DNA of 64,000 bases from an uncultured Eubacteriales bacterium (GTDB taxonomy: Bacteria; Bacillota; Clostridia; Peptostreptococcales; Anaerovoracaceae). The DNA is taken from positions 1 through 64,000 of the forward strand of contig CADADV010000010.1 in NCBI GenBank assembly GCA_902786815.1, written 5' to 3'. The notes beneath the pieces are model-generated. The model did no database searches, was not told the origin of the DNA, and saw nothing but the letters and a program-made list of their open reading frames with translations. This document shows, piece by piece, positions 46,464 to 55,243 of the stretch (the stretch's first letter is position 1; each line of letters begins with the position of its first letter). The position numbers were made by a program, and so were the translations under genes.

Positions 46464-47660
46464 CTACCCTTGTATTCCTTCTTCGTCGCCGCGAACGCCG
46501 ACATGTCTGTAAATGTGCTCGACTGTTCCCGCTTCTGCTGTGCGGGCGAGGTCTTCATAGATCGCCTCAAATGTGGAAACGGTCACATCCCTGCCTCCCA
46601 GTCCGTATACCAGACTCTGCAGCAGCGGACGCGCGGATTCCTCCAGATCATAGAGCGCAGCCCGGGTCTCTGCGAACAGCGGTCCGCCCCATCCGGAAAA
46701 ACCCTCGGACTTATCCATAACGGCTACGGCTTTGACACCGCGCAGAGCTTTGCGCAGCTCTTCCCACGGGAAGGGCCGGAAGACACGCACCTTGATCACG
46801 CCGGCTTTGATGCCCGCTTCACGCAGACCGTGTGCGGCTGCCTTTGCAGTACCTGCTGAGGAGCCGATGAGAACCACCGCGAAGTCCGCGTCATCCATCA
46901 TGTATTCTTCGATCATCCCGTAGCTTCGGCCGGATATTTTCGCAAACGCCTCCGCGACTTCATAGATCCGCGTGCGGCTTTCCTTCATGGCTTCCGCCTG
47001 GCCTTTTTTGATTTCCATATAATAAGGAGAGATACCATACGGGCCGACCGCCAGAGGTTCATCCTTCTTCAGGAGATAATGCTCCGGATCGTATTCGCCG
47101 ACAAAAGAACGCACCTGTTCATCCTCGAGCAGTTCGATGTTCTCCACGGCGTGGCTGGTGATGAAACCATCCTGGCAGATCATGATCGGAAGCCTGCAGT
47201 GCTCTGCGACAGGCATGGCCTGGATGTAATTATCGTAGACTTCCTGGTTGTTTTCGGCGTAGATCTGGATCCATCCGCTGTCGCGGCAGCCCATGGAATC
47301 CGAATGGTCGTTGTTGATGTTGATCGGTCCGGTCAGAGCCCGGTTCACGACAGCCATGACGATGGGCAGCCTGCTGGAGGCAGCCACATACAGAAGTTCC
47401 CACATATAGGCCAGGCCTGCAGATGACGTTGCCGTGATAGCGCGTGCTCCCGCAGCGGATGCTCCGATGCAGGTGGACATGGCGGAGTGCTCCGACTCGA
47501 CCGCAACGAATTCCGTGTGGACCTCGCCGTCGGCGATGTATTTGCTGAAATACTGGGGGATCTCTGTTGACGGCGTGATCGGGAAGGCTCCCATCACATC
47601 CGGATCGATCTGCTTCATTGCAAACGCAACTGCTTCATTGCCGCTCATCCTGTCTCGCAT
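46464..47660 (-). CDS. porA: 2-oxoacid:ferredoxin oxidoreductase, alpha subunit
   Basis: 398 residues: GNEAVAFAMKQIDPDVMGAF, PITPSTEIPQYF, ESEHSAMSTCIGASAAGAR, TSSAGLAYMWELLY, NDHSDSMGCRDSGWIQIYAE. It forms the catalytic core with PorB. ATG at 47660 lies downstream of GGAGGAAC; the gene begins 2 bases after porD ends. Confidence 0.93.
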   Translation of the reverse strand: MRDRMSGNEAVAFAMKQIDPDVMGAFPITPSTEIPQYFSKYIADGEVHTEFVAVESEHSAMSTCIGASAAGARAITATSSAGLAYMWELLYVAASSRLPIVMAVVNRALTGPININNDHSDSMGCRDSGWIQIYAENNQEVYDNYIQAMPVAEHCRLPIMICQDGFITSHAVENIELLEDEQVRSFVGEYDPEHYLLKKDEPLAVGPYGISPYYMEIKKGQAEAMKESRTRIYEVAEAFAKISGRSYGMIEEYMMDDADFAVVLIGSSAGTAKAAAHGLREAGIKAGVIKVRVFRPFPWEELRKALRGVKAVAVMDKSEGFSGWGGPLFAETRAALYDLEESARPLLQSLVYGLGGRDVTVSTFEAIYEDLARTAEAGTVEHIYRHVGVRGDEEGIQG

Positions 47661-47662
47661 CG

Positions 47663-47947
47663 TTATAGTTCCTCCATCGTGATTGCACCGAAGCTGCACA
47701 CCTTCGCGCAGATCCCGCAGCCCTTGCAGTAATCCAGATTCGTCTCAAGACGCTCTCCTCTCTCGACCGGAATGGAAACATCCGGACAGAACGGAACGCA
47801 AAGCAGACACTGCTTACATTTTTCCTTATCAAAAACAGGCGTGCGTGTGCGCCATTCGCCTGTTTTCACTTCCCGCGAGGTGGCCGGTTCGAAAATCTCA
47901 GCCCCCGTCGTCAGTTCATACCATTTGCTTTGTTCGTTTATATTCAT
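47663..47947 (-). CDS. porD: 2-oxoacid:ferredoxin oxidoreductase, delta (ferredoxin) subunit
   Basis: 94 residues with two 4Fe-4S motifs, CKQCLLCVPFCP and CKGCGICAKVCS, which carry electrons from the TPP site to ferredoxin. It starts at MNINEQSKW behind GGAAAGG. Confidence 0.93.
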   Translation of the reverse strand: MNINEQSKWYELTTGAEIFEPATSREVKTGEWRTRTPVFDKEKCKQCLLCVPFCPDVSIPVERGERLETNLDYCKGCGICAKVCSFGAITMEEL

Positions 47948-48002
47948 CGTTTGCCTTTCCAATGTTGTCCCAGCGTTGCCCCGCTGTTGCTTCAGAGTTG
48001 CC

Positions 48003-48587
48003 TCAACCTACCTTCAGCTGCTTCATGGACATTCTCAGCGCTCTCATATTTCCTTCGACGACCTGCGGCTTGGATGCGAATTTGTGACGAAGGGAACCTT
48101 CCATATCCGCGAGGAATCTGTCCTTGTCTATAACATGGCTTACCTCGACGGCTGCCGCCAGCATCGGGGTGTTCGGGATATTTCTGCCGAGGGTCTCCTG
48201 GGAGATGGATCCTGCGTCGACTGTGCAGACCTTGCCTTTGTATCCGCGGAGCTGTCTTCTGACTTCCTGCGGGCTCTTTCTGCTGTTGACGATGATTGCG
48301 CCGTTTTCGGAAAGACCTGCGGTAACATCCACTGACTTGAGCAGCGTCTCATCGACGACGACTACGAAATCAGGGTTGTAGATATTGGAGTGGACACTGC
48401 TACCGCTGCCGCCTTCGCTGATGCGGTTGTAGGCTGTGATCGGCGCACCCATTCTCTCCGGACCGTATTCCGGAAAGCCCTGGACCTGCTTGCCTGAATT
48501 GAATGCTGCATCTGCCAGGAGAAGACATGCTGTCTTCGCGCCCTGTCCGCCTCTGCCGTGCCATCTGATTTCTACTGTGTTACCCAT
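48003..48587 (-). CDS. porG: 2-oxoacid:ferredoxin oxidoreductase, gamma subunit
   Basis: 194 residues: EIRWHGRGGQGAKTACLLLADAA, QGFPEYGPERMGAPITAYNRIS, VVVDETLLKSVDV. First gene of the operon, starting at 48587 behind AGGAGGAAAAA, immediately after a T-box terminator. Confidence 0.93.
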   Translation of the reverse strand: MGNTVEIRWHGRGGQGAKTACLLLADAAFNSGKQVQGFPEYGPERMGAPITAYNRISEGGSGSSVHSNIYNPDFVVVVDETLLKSVDVTAGLSENGAIIVNSRKSPQEVRRQLRGYKGKVCTVDAGSISQETLGRNIPNTPMLAAAVEVSHVIDKDRFLADMEGSLRHKFASKPQVVEGNMRALRMSMKQLKVG

Positions 48588-48640
48588 TGTTTTTCCTCCT
48601 GTGGCCTGTTCGCCGTTTCCTTTGCCACGTGCCATGTATC

Positions 48641-48957
48641 AAAAATTCCCGCCCTGTATCAGGACGGGAATCATAAATTACAATTCAACCGCTTGTAAAC
48701 CACCTGCTACATGCACGCATACCATCATATGCTCTTCCGATCACGGGGAAGGTCCGTCAGCGTTTAGTCACCATCATCTCTGTCTGCACAAATATGCCTG
48801 GCTTTCAGCCCTGCAGCTCGGGAGTGATATTCGATCATTCGTTTTTATCAGTACCGGACTCACACCATAACCGGCTCGCTCTTACCTTTTAACGTATGCC
48901 TACTGTCTCCGTCTATGCCTTTGGTTCTTATTCAATTTCCGATCTTTTCTGATCGAC
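48641..48957 (-). promoter_or_regulatory. T-box leader of the por operon, isoleucine type (AUC specifier)
   Basis: This fills most of the 597-base gap between citF and porG. On the minus strand the stem I marks GCGAGCCGG and TGGTGTGAGTCCGG come first. The specifier region AATATCACTCCCGAGC lines up base for base with GTCTCACCCCCGAGC of the leu T-box; CTC there is ATC here (48828-48826), followed by A in both. The core is GCAGGTGGTTTACAAGCGG, and the terminator is ATTCCCGTCCTG/CAGGGCGGGAAT plus TTTTT (48671-48641). The TGGT bulge matches tRNA-Ile's A discriminator. The specifier call is by alignment. Confidence 0.8.
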
Positions 48958-48963
48958 AACGCA

Positions 48964-48992
48964 ATGTTACCATCAGATTTTCGTTGTGTCAA
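48964..48992 (-). promoter_or_regulatory. Promoter of the por operon
   Basis: On the minus strand: TTGACA (48992-48987), a 17-base spacer and TAACAT (48969-48964). Confidence 0.75.
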
Positions 48993-49066
48993 CACATTTT
49001 GGGTAACTTTTTGTGTATTTTTTACAATACATTGCGGAATATTATTGTTGGTATAACTAAAAAACA

Positions 49067-49135
49067 GGGCTTTTGCACCAGTAATTCATGCAAAAGCCCG
49101 AAACGCTGTATGTTATGAAGCACTTCGGGCTTTTG
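49067..49135 (-). terminator. Three-arm terminator of the citrate lyase operon
   Basis: Reading the minus strand: CAAAAGCCCGAA (49135-49124), then TTCGGGCTTTTGCA (49102-49089), then TGCAAAAGCCC (49077-49067) and TGTTTTTT. The middle arm can pair with the first or the third. Only the second pairing gives a hairpin followed directly by the T run. Confidence 0.75.
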
Positions 49136-49150
49136 ATTTCCATTTATTGT

Positions 49151-49186
49151 AAATGTGTCAAAGGAACCGTCCCTATTGGCACATTT
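49151..49186. repeat. REP-like inverted repeat, copy 2
   Basis: AAATGTGTCAAAG, GAACCGTCCC, TATTGGCACATTT: same layout as 8250-8283 with a few changes in the right arm. It abuts the citF stop codon. Confidence 0.7.
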
Positions 49187-50723
49187 AGTCGATGACGTTC
49201 TTGATCATGTCGATAACGGTTCCGTCTCTGTACTCGACGACGCCGATGATGTTCTCGCCGAACTTCGGAGGATTCGGCTTGCCTGTGATGGAGTAAGCCA
49301 TATCCCTGAGTTCCTTGATGTCGACGACCGGAAGTCCTGCCTTGACCAGTTCTGCCTTGAGGAGCGGGTTGTTCGGATTGACCGCGATGCCTCTCTCTGT
49401 TACAACGACGTCCACGCTCGGTCCCGGCGTGCAGATGGTCATGACCTCATCCACGACGATCGGGATCCTCTTCCTGGTGAGCGGGCAGACGACGATGGCC
49501 AGTTTGGCGCCCGCCGCTGTGTCAGGATGTCCGCCCAGCGCGCCCATCACGTATCCGTTGGATGCGGTCAGAACGTTGACGTTGAAGTTCACATCCACTT
49601 CCGTAGCGGAGAGGATCATGATGTCCAGGTTGTTGGTGACGCAGCCTTTGGTCAGCGGGTCAGCGTAGGTGCCGGCATCCATCTCGATGTGGTTGCCGTT
49701 GTTTCGGATGGATTCTACAGCGCCCTTATCAAAGGTCTGTACATCCAGCAGTCCTGTGAACAGCCCTTCGTTGAGCAGCTCGACCATGGTCGATGTGATA
49801 CCGCCTGAACCGAAGGACCCGATGATGTGGTTTTCCTTCATGTAATCACGCAGGAAGCGTACGACTGCCAGTGAAACGCCGCCGGTTCCTGCCTGATAGG
49901 AGAATCCGTTCTTGATGAGGCCCGAGGCGATGAGGACTTTGCTTGCGTATTCCGCGATCGTCAGCTCCAGCGGGCTCTTGGTTTTGCGTGTGGCGCCCTG
50001 CCCCATGAGTTCCGGATCGCCGATCTGATCGATCTCCGCTACGATATCCACCAGCGTCTGCGGGATGCTTACAGGGTATGCCGGGAAGTCGACGAGATTG
50101 TCCGTTACTGCAACGACCTTCTTCGCGTAACGGGCGTCCACCATGGCGTATCCCATGGAGCCGAATGCTGACGGTCCCTGCTGGCCGTTCATGTTGCCCA
50201 TGTCGTCGCAGCAGGATGCGGCGATGAAGGCTACGTCGATCGTAACATCTCCCTTCTGGATGGCTCTGGCTCTGCCGCCGTGTGTCCGGAATACGACTGC
50301 GGTATCCAGGAGTCCTCTGGAAACCTGCTTGCCCAACTCGCCGCGCATGCCGCTTGTCTGCAGACTTGTGACGACACCTTTTTTGATGTAGTCGATCAGG
50401 CACTCGTGGGAGCTTGTCAGGGAGGACGCACAGATTGTCAGATCCTTGATTCCCAGTTCATCAATGGCTTCCATGACCTTCGGCAGCACCATATCACCTG
50501 CCCTGAGATGATGGTGGAAAGAAATCGTCATTCCGTCTTGGAGACCTGCCTTAACGATCGCCTCTTTCAGGGATCCAACGACCTTGCCCGTATAGACTTT
50601 ATCGCTCTCCGTGATGTATTTTTCTTTTCTCTTGCCGCTTCTGATATATGGTTTGACATCCCCCATCTGCTGAATGTGCTCGGGGACATCTCTTCCTATT
50701 TGATTCTTCTGCAATTTCTTCAT
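49185..50723 (-). CDS. citF: Citrate lyase alpha subunit (citrate CoA-transferase)
   Basis: 512 residues, the CoA-transferase subunit that swaps acetyl for citryl on the acyl carrier protein. It shows ISFHHHLRAGDMVLPKVMEA, GGRARAIQKGDVTIDVAFIA, GSFGSGGITSTMVEL and DVVVTERGIAVNP. It is the last gene of the citDEF operon; its start overlaps the citE stop by four bases. The ligase and prosthetic-group genes (citC, citX, citG) are not in this window. Confidence 0.95.
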   Translation of the reverse strand: MKKLQKNQIGRDVPEHIQQMGDVKPYIRSGKRKEKYITESDKVYTGKVVGSLKEAIVKAGLQDGMTISFHHHLRAGDMVLPKVMEAIDELGIKDLTICASSLTSSHECLIDYIKKGVVTSLQTSGMRGELGKQVSRGLLDTAVVFRTHGGRARAIQKGDVTIDVAFIAASCCDDMGNMNGQQGPSAFGSMGYAMVDARYAKKVVAVTDNLVDFPAYPVSIPQTLVDIVAEIDQIGDPELMGQGATRKTKSPLELTIAEYASKVLIASGLIKNGFSYQAGTGGVSLAVVRFLRDYMKENHIIGSFGSGGITSTMVELLNEGLFTGLLDVQTFDKGAVESIRNNGNHIEMDAGTYADPLTKGCVTNNLDIMILSATEVDVNFNVNVLTASNGYVMGALGGHPDTAAGAKLAIVVCPLTRKRIPIVVDEVMTICTPGPSVDVVVTERGIAVNPNNPLLKAELVKAGLPVVDIKELRDMAYSITGKPNPPKFGENIIGVVEYRDGTVIDMIKNVID

Positions 50724-51589
50724 TTTTCCAGCCTCCCCGCCTGTATCAGTATTCTCTTGGCTTTATTGATAATTGGGTAATCCACCATCTTATTGTCCAC
50801 GGTGAATACACCGATGCCGGCAGCAGTGGCCTCCCGCTCAGCGTCCACGACGCGCTGCGCATGTTCGATTTCAGCCTCTGAAGGGCTCAGCAGCTGATGT
50901 GCGATCTTGATCTGCGACGGATGGATGCAGGATTTTCCTGTGAAACCCAGGGTCTTTGCCCATTTCACCTCTTCTGCAAAACCCTCTTCGTCTTTGTAAT
51001 TGGACCAGACAGTATCTACTGCTGTGATTCCTGCTTCTGCTGCTACGACCGGCAGATAGGTCCTGGCGTAGGAAAGTTCGTTGCCTTCTCTGGTTCTGAC
51101 GGTACCCATGGAATTTGTATAGTCTTCCGCACCGAATGAAAGGGAGATGACTCTGTCGCTGGCTTTGACAGTGTCTCTGGCGTTGAGCACGCCCTTGGCC
51201 GTTTCGATGGAGCACTGGATCTTGACTGTACCGTCCTCGATTCCGCATTCCTTCTCGACTTCACTCAGCAGCTGATCGAGGACGACGACGTCATCCGGAC
51301 AGTCGCACATGGCCAGTCTCATATATCTGATCCCTGACGGGACGATGGCTCTCACGTCATCTTCGAAGAACGGTGTTCCCGTTCCGTTGACTCTCGCAAA
51401 GACCATGCAGTCTCCGAATTCCAGTGTCTCGACAGCCTTGCACAAGAGATCTCTGCCTGCATCTTTCTCTGACATGGCAACCGCGTCTTCCAGATCGAAG
51501 AGAATGCAATCAGGCTTGAATACCGGTGCGTTCAGATACATCTTCGGCTTGTTCGCCGGGCAGAATAACATGGTTCTCATCTTATACAT
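50720..51589 (-). CDS. citE: Citrate lyase beta subunit (citryl-ACP lyase)
   Basis: 289 residues from MYKMRTMLFCPANKPKMY. HpcH/HpaI-type TIM barrel with LFDLEDAVAMSEKDAGR, FARVNGTGTPFFEDDV, SFGAEDYTNSMG and KSCIHPSQI. Splits citryl-ACP into oxaloacetate and acetyl-ACP. It overlaps citD; the start at 51589 follows GGTGAGC, and GTG codons a little upstream are alternatives. Confidence 0.95.
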   Translation of the reverse strand: MYKMRTMLFCPANKPKMYLNAPVFKPDCILFDLEDAVAMSEKDAGRDLLCKAVETLEFGDCMVFARVNGTGTPFFEDDVRAIVPSGIRYMRLAMCDCPDDVVVLDQLLSEVEKECGIEDGTVKIQCSIETAKGVLNARDTVKASDRVISLSFGAEDYTNSMGTVRTREGNELSYARTYLPVVAAEAGITAVDTVWSNYKDEEGFAEEVKWAKTLGFTGKSCIHPSQIKIAHQLLSPSEAEIEHAQRVVDAEREATAAGIGVFTVDNKMVDYPIINKAKRILIQAGRLEK

Positions 51590-51854
51590 CTTGCTCACCA
51601 CCCCTCGCTCTTCTCACTGCAGTTCTGATCCTGGCCTGGATCACGAAGTCCAGCGCGCTGAAATCATCGATCGTAACATCTGCGTACTTCACACCCAGAT
51701 AATCGAGTTCTTCCTGCGCCTTCTGCAGAATCTGGTCACCGAACATCTTTTCCATCTTGCTGTTCAGGACGATCTTGAGTTTGCCCCGTCTTTTGAGTTT
51801 TACGGTTACCTTGCAGTCCTGGGACTGCTCGTAGCCAGCTTCACCTATTCTCAT
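51582..51854 (-). CDS. citD: Citrate lyase acyl carrier protein (gamma subunit)
   Basis: 90 residues. The N-terminal YEQSQDCKV is in the place of the LESSD segment whose Ser carries the phosphoribosyl-dephospho-CoA group, so Ser11 is the likely attachment site. It continues with a conserved QILQKAQEELDYLGVKYADV. The ribosome site is GGGAGGAAA. First gene of citDEF, starting 40 bases after fhs ends; that gap holds one GCTTTTGC copy. Confidence 0.9.
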   Translation of the reverse strand: MRIGEAGYEQSQDCKVTVKLKRRGKLKIVLNSKMEKMFGDQILQKAQEELDYLGVKYADVTIDDFSALDFVIQARIRTAVRRARGGEQDV

Positions 51855-51893
51855 TGTTTCCTCCCTGTGTGCTGTGCTTTTGCAATATTATAT

Positions 51894-53570
51894 TTAGAAC
51901 AGGCCTGTAACACGCCCGTCATTATCTACATCTATGTTTTCAGCAGAAGGTCTCTTCGGCAGTCCCGGCATCGTCATGATATCGCCGGTCCTGACGACAA
52001 TAAAGCCCGCTCCGGAATTTGGTTTCACATCAGTTACGTGGATCCTGAATCCGCTTGGTGCTCCGAGAAGCGTCGGGTCGTCTGAGAAACTGAACTGGGT
52101 CTTTGCCATACAAATCGGCAGATTCCCGTATCCCTGCAGCTCAAGCCGCTTGATCTGTTTCTCCGCCTTCAAGTCGAAGCCGACGTCATCGGCGCGGTAA
52201 ACACGTTTTGCAATTTCTCTGATTTTGTCTTCGATGCTCATGTCCAGCGGATACGTAAAGCTGAAGTTGTTTGGCTGCTCACAGAGGCTCCGCACTTCTT
52301 CAGCCAGAGCGATACCGCCCTCGCCGCCCTTGGCCCACACTTCGCTGATTACTGCTCTGACGCCCATATCCAGGCACTTGGAGCGTACCAGTTCCAGTTC
52401 TGCCTGCGTATCCGACGGGAACGCATTGACCGCAACAACTGCCGGAAGACCGTATACTTCTGTTACGTTCTCGAGATGCCTCATCAGATTCGGCATTCCC
52501 TTCTCGAGTGCTTCCAGATTTTCTTCTTCCAGATGTTTCTTTGACACTCCGCCGTGATACTTCAGCGCACGCACGGTTGCTACGACCACGCAGGCAGAGG
52601 GTTTCAATCCCGCTTTGCGGCATTTGATGTCCACGAATTTCTCTGCTCCGAGATCTGCCGCAAAACCCGCCTCTGTAATTACGTAGTCCGCAAGCTTCAG
52701 AGCCATCTTTGTGGCCATGACGGAATTGCATCCGTGTGCGATGTTCGCGAACGGTCCGCCGTGCACAAAGGCCGGCGTGTGTTCCAGCGTCTGAACAAGG
52801 TTCGGTTTGATTGCATCCTTCAGAAGCGTCGCCACAGCGCCCTGTACGTTCAGGTCACGCACCGTGATCGGCTTTCCGTCATAGTCATACGCAACGATGA
52901 TACTGGCGATCCTCTCCTTCAGATCGTCCAGGTCGCTGGCCAGACATACGATAGCCATGATCTCGCTGGCAACCGTGATTTTGAAATTGTCTTCCCTCGG
53001 ACGTCCGTTGACGCTGCCGCCGAGTCCATCCACGATGTAACGCAGCTGGCGGTCGTTCATGTCCATGACACGCGTCCAGGTTACGCGACGTGTATCGATC
53101 CTGAGTTTATTATCCTGGTGGATGTGGTTGTCTATGATCGCTGCAATCAGATTGTTTGCCGCAGTGATCGCATGCATATCCCCGGTGAAATGCAGGTTGA
53201 TATCCTCCATGGGAACGACCTGCGCGTATCCGCCGCCTGCCGCGCCGCCCTTGATACCAAATACAGGTCCCATGGACGGTTCCCGAAGCGTGACCATAAC
53301 ATTTTCACCCAACCTGTGAAATGCATCCGCAAGCCCCACGGAAGTAGTTGTTTTTCCTTCTCCGGCAGGGGTCGGTGAAATTGCCGTCACAAGAATCAGC
53401 TTGCCGTCTTCGCGGTCCTTCAGTTCGTTCAGGACCCGATAATCAACTTTGGCCTTGTAGTGGCCGTACGGTTCTACGTACTCTTCAACAATGCCCAGGT
53501 GATCCGCGATGTCCGAAATCGGATACATCTCGTTTTCCTGGGCAATCTCAATGTCTGTCTTTATCTTCAT
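51894..53570 (-). CDS. fhs: Formate-tetrahydrofolate ligase
   Basis: 558 residues. ATP-dependent formyl-THF synthesis in C1 metabolism. P-loop [18 protein letters not shown] (67-84), [41 protein letters not shown], and [17 protein letters not shown]. The ATG at 53570 follows AAGGAGATG. It lies upstream of citDEF on the same strand and may be co-transcribed. A large palindrome lies 88 bases upstream. Confidence 0.96.
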   Translation of the reverse strand: MKIKTDIEIAQENEMYPISDIADHLGIVEEYVEPYGHYKAKVDYRVLNELKDREDGKLILVTAISPTPAGEGKTTTSVGLADAFHRLGENVMVTLREPSMGPVFGIKGGAAGGGYAQVVPMEDINLHFTGDMHAITAANNLIAAIIDNHIHQDNKLRIDTRRVTWTRVMDMNDRQLRYIVDGLGGSVNGRPREDNFKITVASEIMAIVCLASDLDDLKERIASIIVAYDYDGKPITVRDLNVQGAVATLLKDAIKPNLVQTLEHTPAFVHGGPFANIAHGCNSVMATKMALKLADYVITEAGFAADLGAEKFVDIKCRKAGLKPSACVVVATVRALKYHGGVSKKHLEEENLEALEKGMPNLMRHLENVTEVYGLPAVVAVNAFPSDTQAELELVRSKCLDMGVRAVISEVWAKGGEGGIALAEEVRSLCEQPNNFSFTYPLDMSIEDKIREIAKRVYRADDVGFDLKAEKQIKRLELQGYGNLPICMAKTQFSFSDDPTLLGAPSGFRIHVTDVKPNSGAGFIVVRTGDIMTMPGLPKRPSAENIDVDNDGRVTGLF

Positions 53571-53657
53571 AGCTTAACATCTCCTTCTTGATTCAAACTA
53601 CCACATATAGTGTTGAGATTCCAGTGCTTTTTGCACATTTATTGATTTTTGGTCTCT

Positions 53658-53689
53658 CGCTAATTCTTTACCGCGGCAAAGAACTAGCG
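53658..53689. promoter_or_regulatory. 32-bp palindrome upstream of fhs
   Basis: CGCTAATTCTTTACCG followed by CGGCAAAGAACTAGCG; 14 of 16 base pairs match and the centre is CCGCGG. No T run follows on either strand. It may be an operator or a 5' leader hairpin for fhs. Confidence 0.5.
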
Positions 53690-53697
53690 GAGTATAC

Positions 53698-53729
53698 GAA
53701 AAGACGACCGTCTTTTCGGTCGTCTTTTC
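53698..53729 (-). terminator. Terminator after the flavodoxin gene
   Basis: GAAAAGACGACCG (53698-53710) pairs with CGGTCGTCTTTTC (53717-53729); a 13-bp stem. Confidence 0.8.
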
Positions 53730-53755
53730 GCAAATCAATATATTGTATTATGTAC

Positions 53756-54214
53756 TTACAGACTTTCTGCCCAGGCTTTGAGCTCGTCGAGATCTTTCAC
53801 ACGCACGGCGTCCTGCACCAATGCACCGTTCACATAGAGCTGGAGCTTCGCCTTGGTCTTGCCTATGCCGCTGCCGCCGGATGTGGCGAATGCGGCGACC
53901 TTCTTCCCAGTCCAGTCATAGGCCTTGCAGAATGTGTTCACCACATTCGGGGCGCAGCCGTACCAGATCGGGAAGCCGATCAGAACTTCTTCGTATTGCT
54001 CGAAGTTCTCTACCGCTCCTTCTACAGGAACGTCTTTCTTGCCGAACTTCTCCTTGTTGCAGCGGGACATCGGGTTTTTCCAGTTGATGTCCGCCTGCGT
54101 GTAGATTTTCTGCGGCCGGATCTCAAAGACATCCGCGCCGATCTCTTCTGCCAGTTTTTCTGCCAGCGCAGCCGTCGTTCCTTCTGCGCTGAAATATGCA
54201 ATCAGTGTTTTCAT
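53756..54214 (-). CDS. Flavodoxin
   Basis: 152 residues of the flavodoxin_4-like group: TLIAYFSAEGTTAALAEKLA (FMN phosphate loop), EVLIGFPIWYGCAPNVVNTF, and FATSGGSGIGKTK. It starts at MKTLIAYFS behind GGGAGGAAA. It may carry electrons in place of ferredoxin, and could cover for the disrupted flavodoxin at 317. Confidence 0.9.
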   Translation of the reverse strand: MKTLIAYFSAEGTTAALAEKLAEEIGADVFEIRPQKIYTQADINWKNPMSRCNKEKFGKKDVPVEGAVENFEQYEEVLIGFPIWYGCAPNVVNTFCKAYDWTGKKVAAFATSGGSGIGKTKAKLQLYVNGALVQDAVRVKDLDELKAWAESL

Positions 54215-54297
54215 GTTTTTTCCTCCCTTGCTGATTTGATTTTGCATGTTTTTCTGAAATTGTCAACTACCTGTCGACCACCTTCTGAAACATAGGC

Positions 54298-54325
54298 TTG
54301 TAATTATTTCCATTAATGTTACAAT
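54298..54325 (+). promoter_or_regulatory. Possible promoter of the metal exporter gene
   Basis: TTGTAA (54298-54303), a 16-base spacer and TACAAT (54320-54325). Confidence 0.5.
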
Positions 54326-54366
54326 GTGTCCGTTAGTGTTTGCTTTGAGTCAGAAGGAGTTTTGGT

Positions 54367-55233
54367 TTGTTTGAGGTTCTGACAGCAGCAATTACAGATG
54401 GTATCAAAGACACGGCTCTGTGCATTCCGATTCTCTATGTGACGTATCTGTTCATGGAGATCCTGGAAAGCAGCAGCCGTTTCGATGAAGAAACCCTTTG
54501 CCGCTATTCCCGTAAAGTCGGTCCCGTGATCGGCGGCGTGATCGGCGTCATTCCCCAGTGCGGTCTGGCAGGATCTGCGGCAGCGCTGTATTCCACCGGC
54601 ACCGTGACCCTCGGAACGATGCTGGCGGTGTTTTTCGCGACCTCTGACGAGATGCTTCCCGTGATGCTCGCGTCCCTGTCGGGCAAATTCGCCATCGGCG
54701 TCGGCGCCATGTTCAGCATCCTCGCCGCAAAGGCCGGATTCGGCATCCTGCTGGGCTACATTGCTGACATCGCTGTGAAGGCGGGCAAAGGCAAGAACAT
54801 CCACGCTCTCTGCGAGCGGGATCACTGCGAATGTGACGGCGAGGAAGGCAGCGTGTACCGATCCGCTCTGATCCATACGGCAAAAATCACACTGATGCTG
54901 CTGATCGTTAACGTTGTCCTGTCAGCAATCATCGGCTGCATCGGAATCGAATCCTTGTCCGGTACAATCATAAACCAGCCCGTCATCGGCGAGCTGGTCG
55001 TGGGCCTGTTCGGTCTGATCCCGAACTGTGCGATCTCGATCATCATCACTGAATCTTATCTGAGCGGCGTACTGGGACTGGGCGGACTGTTTGCCGGACT
55101 GCTGGCAAATGCCGGCATCGGTCTGATCGTGCTCTTCCGCACCAACGCGCGGCTCCGGGAAAACCTGATGATCGTTCTGATCATGTATATGCTGAGCGTT
55201 GCCGCCGGAACGGTTATTCAACTTATCCTCTAA
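54367..55233 (+). CDS. Putative heavy-metal exporter (ArsP_2-like, 10 TM)
   Basis: 288 residues, TTG start behind AAGGAG. It has about ten helices with two similar halves: GVIGVIPQCGLAGSAAAL in the first and GLFGLIPNCAISIIITE in the second. Both have the P-x-C pattern typical of the 'putative manganese transporter/ArsP_2' family. A Cys/His-rich loop (ALCERDHCECDGEEG) lies between the halves and may bind metal. The metal cannot be told from sequence. Confidence 0.78.
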   Translation: MFEVLTAAITDGIKDTALCIPILYVTYLFMEILESSSRFDEETLCRYSRKVGPVIGGVIGVIPQCGLAGSAAALYSTGTVTLGTMLAVFFATSDEMLPVMLASLSGKFAIGVGAMFSILAAKAGFGILLGYIADIAVKAGKGKNIHALCERDHCECDGEEGSVYRSALIHTAKITLMLLIVNVVLSAIIGCIGIESLSGTIINQPVIGELVVGLFGLIPNCAISIIITESYLSGVLGLGGLFAGLLANAGIGLIVLFRTNARLRENLMIVLIMYMLSVAAGTVIQLIL

Positions 55234-55243
55234 AACACTTTTG

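Noticed and set aside
54250-54366. Leader of the metal exporter considered as a manganese riboswitch
   Set aside because: The gap is about 110 bases with a promoter inside it, leaving too little room, and I see no matching conserved loops.
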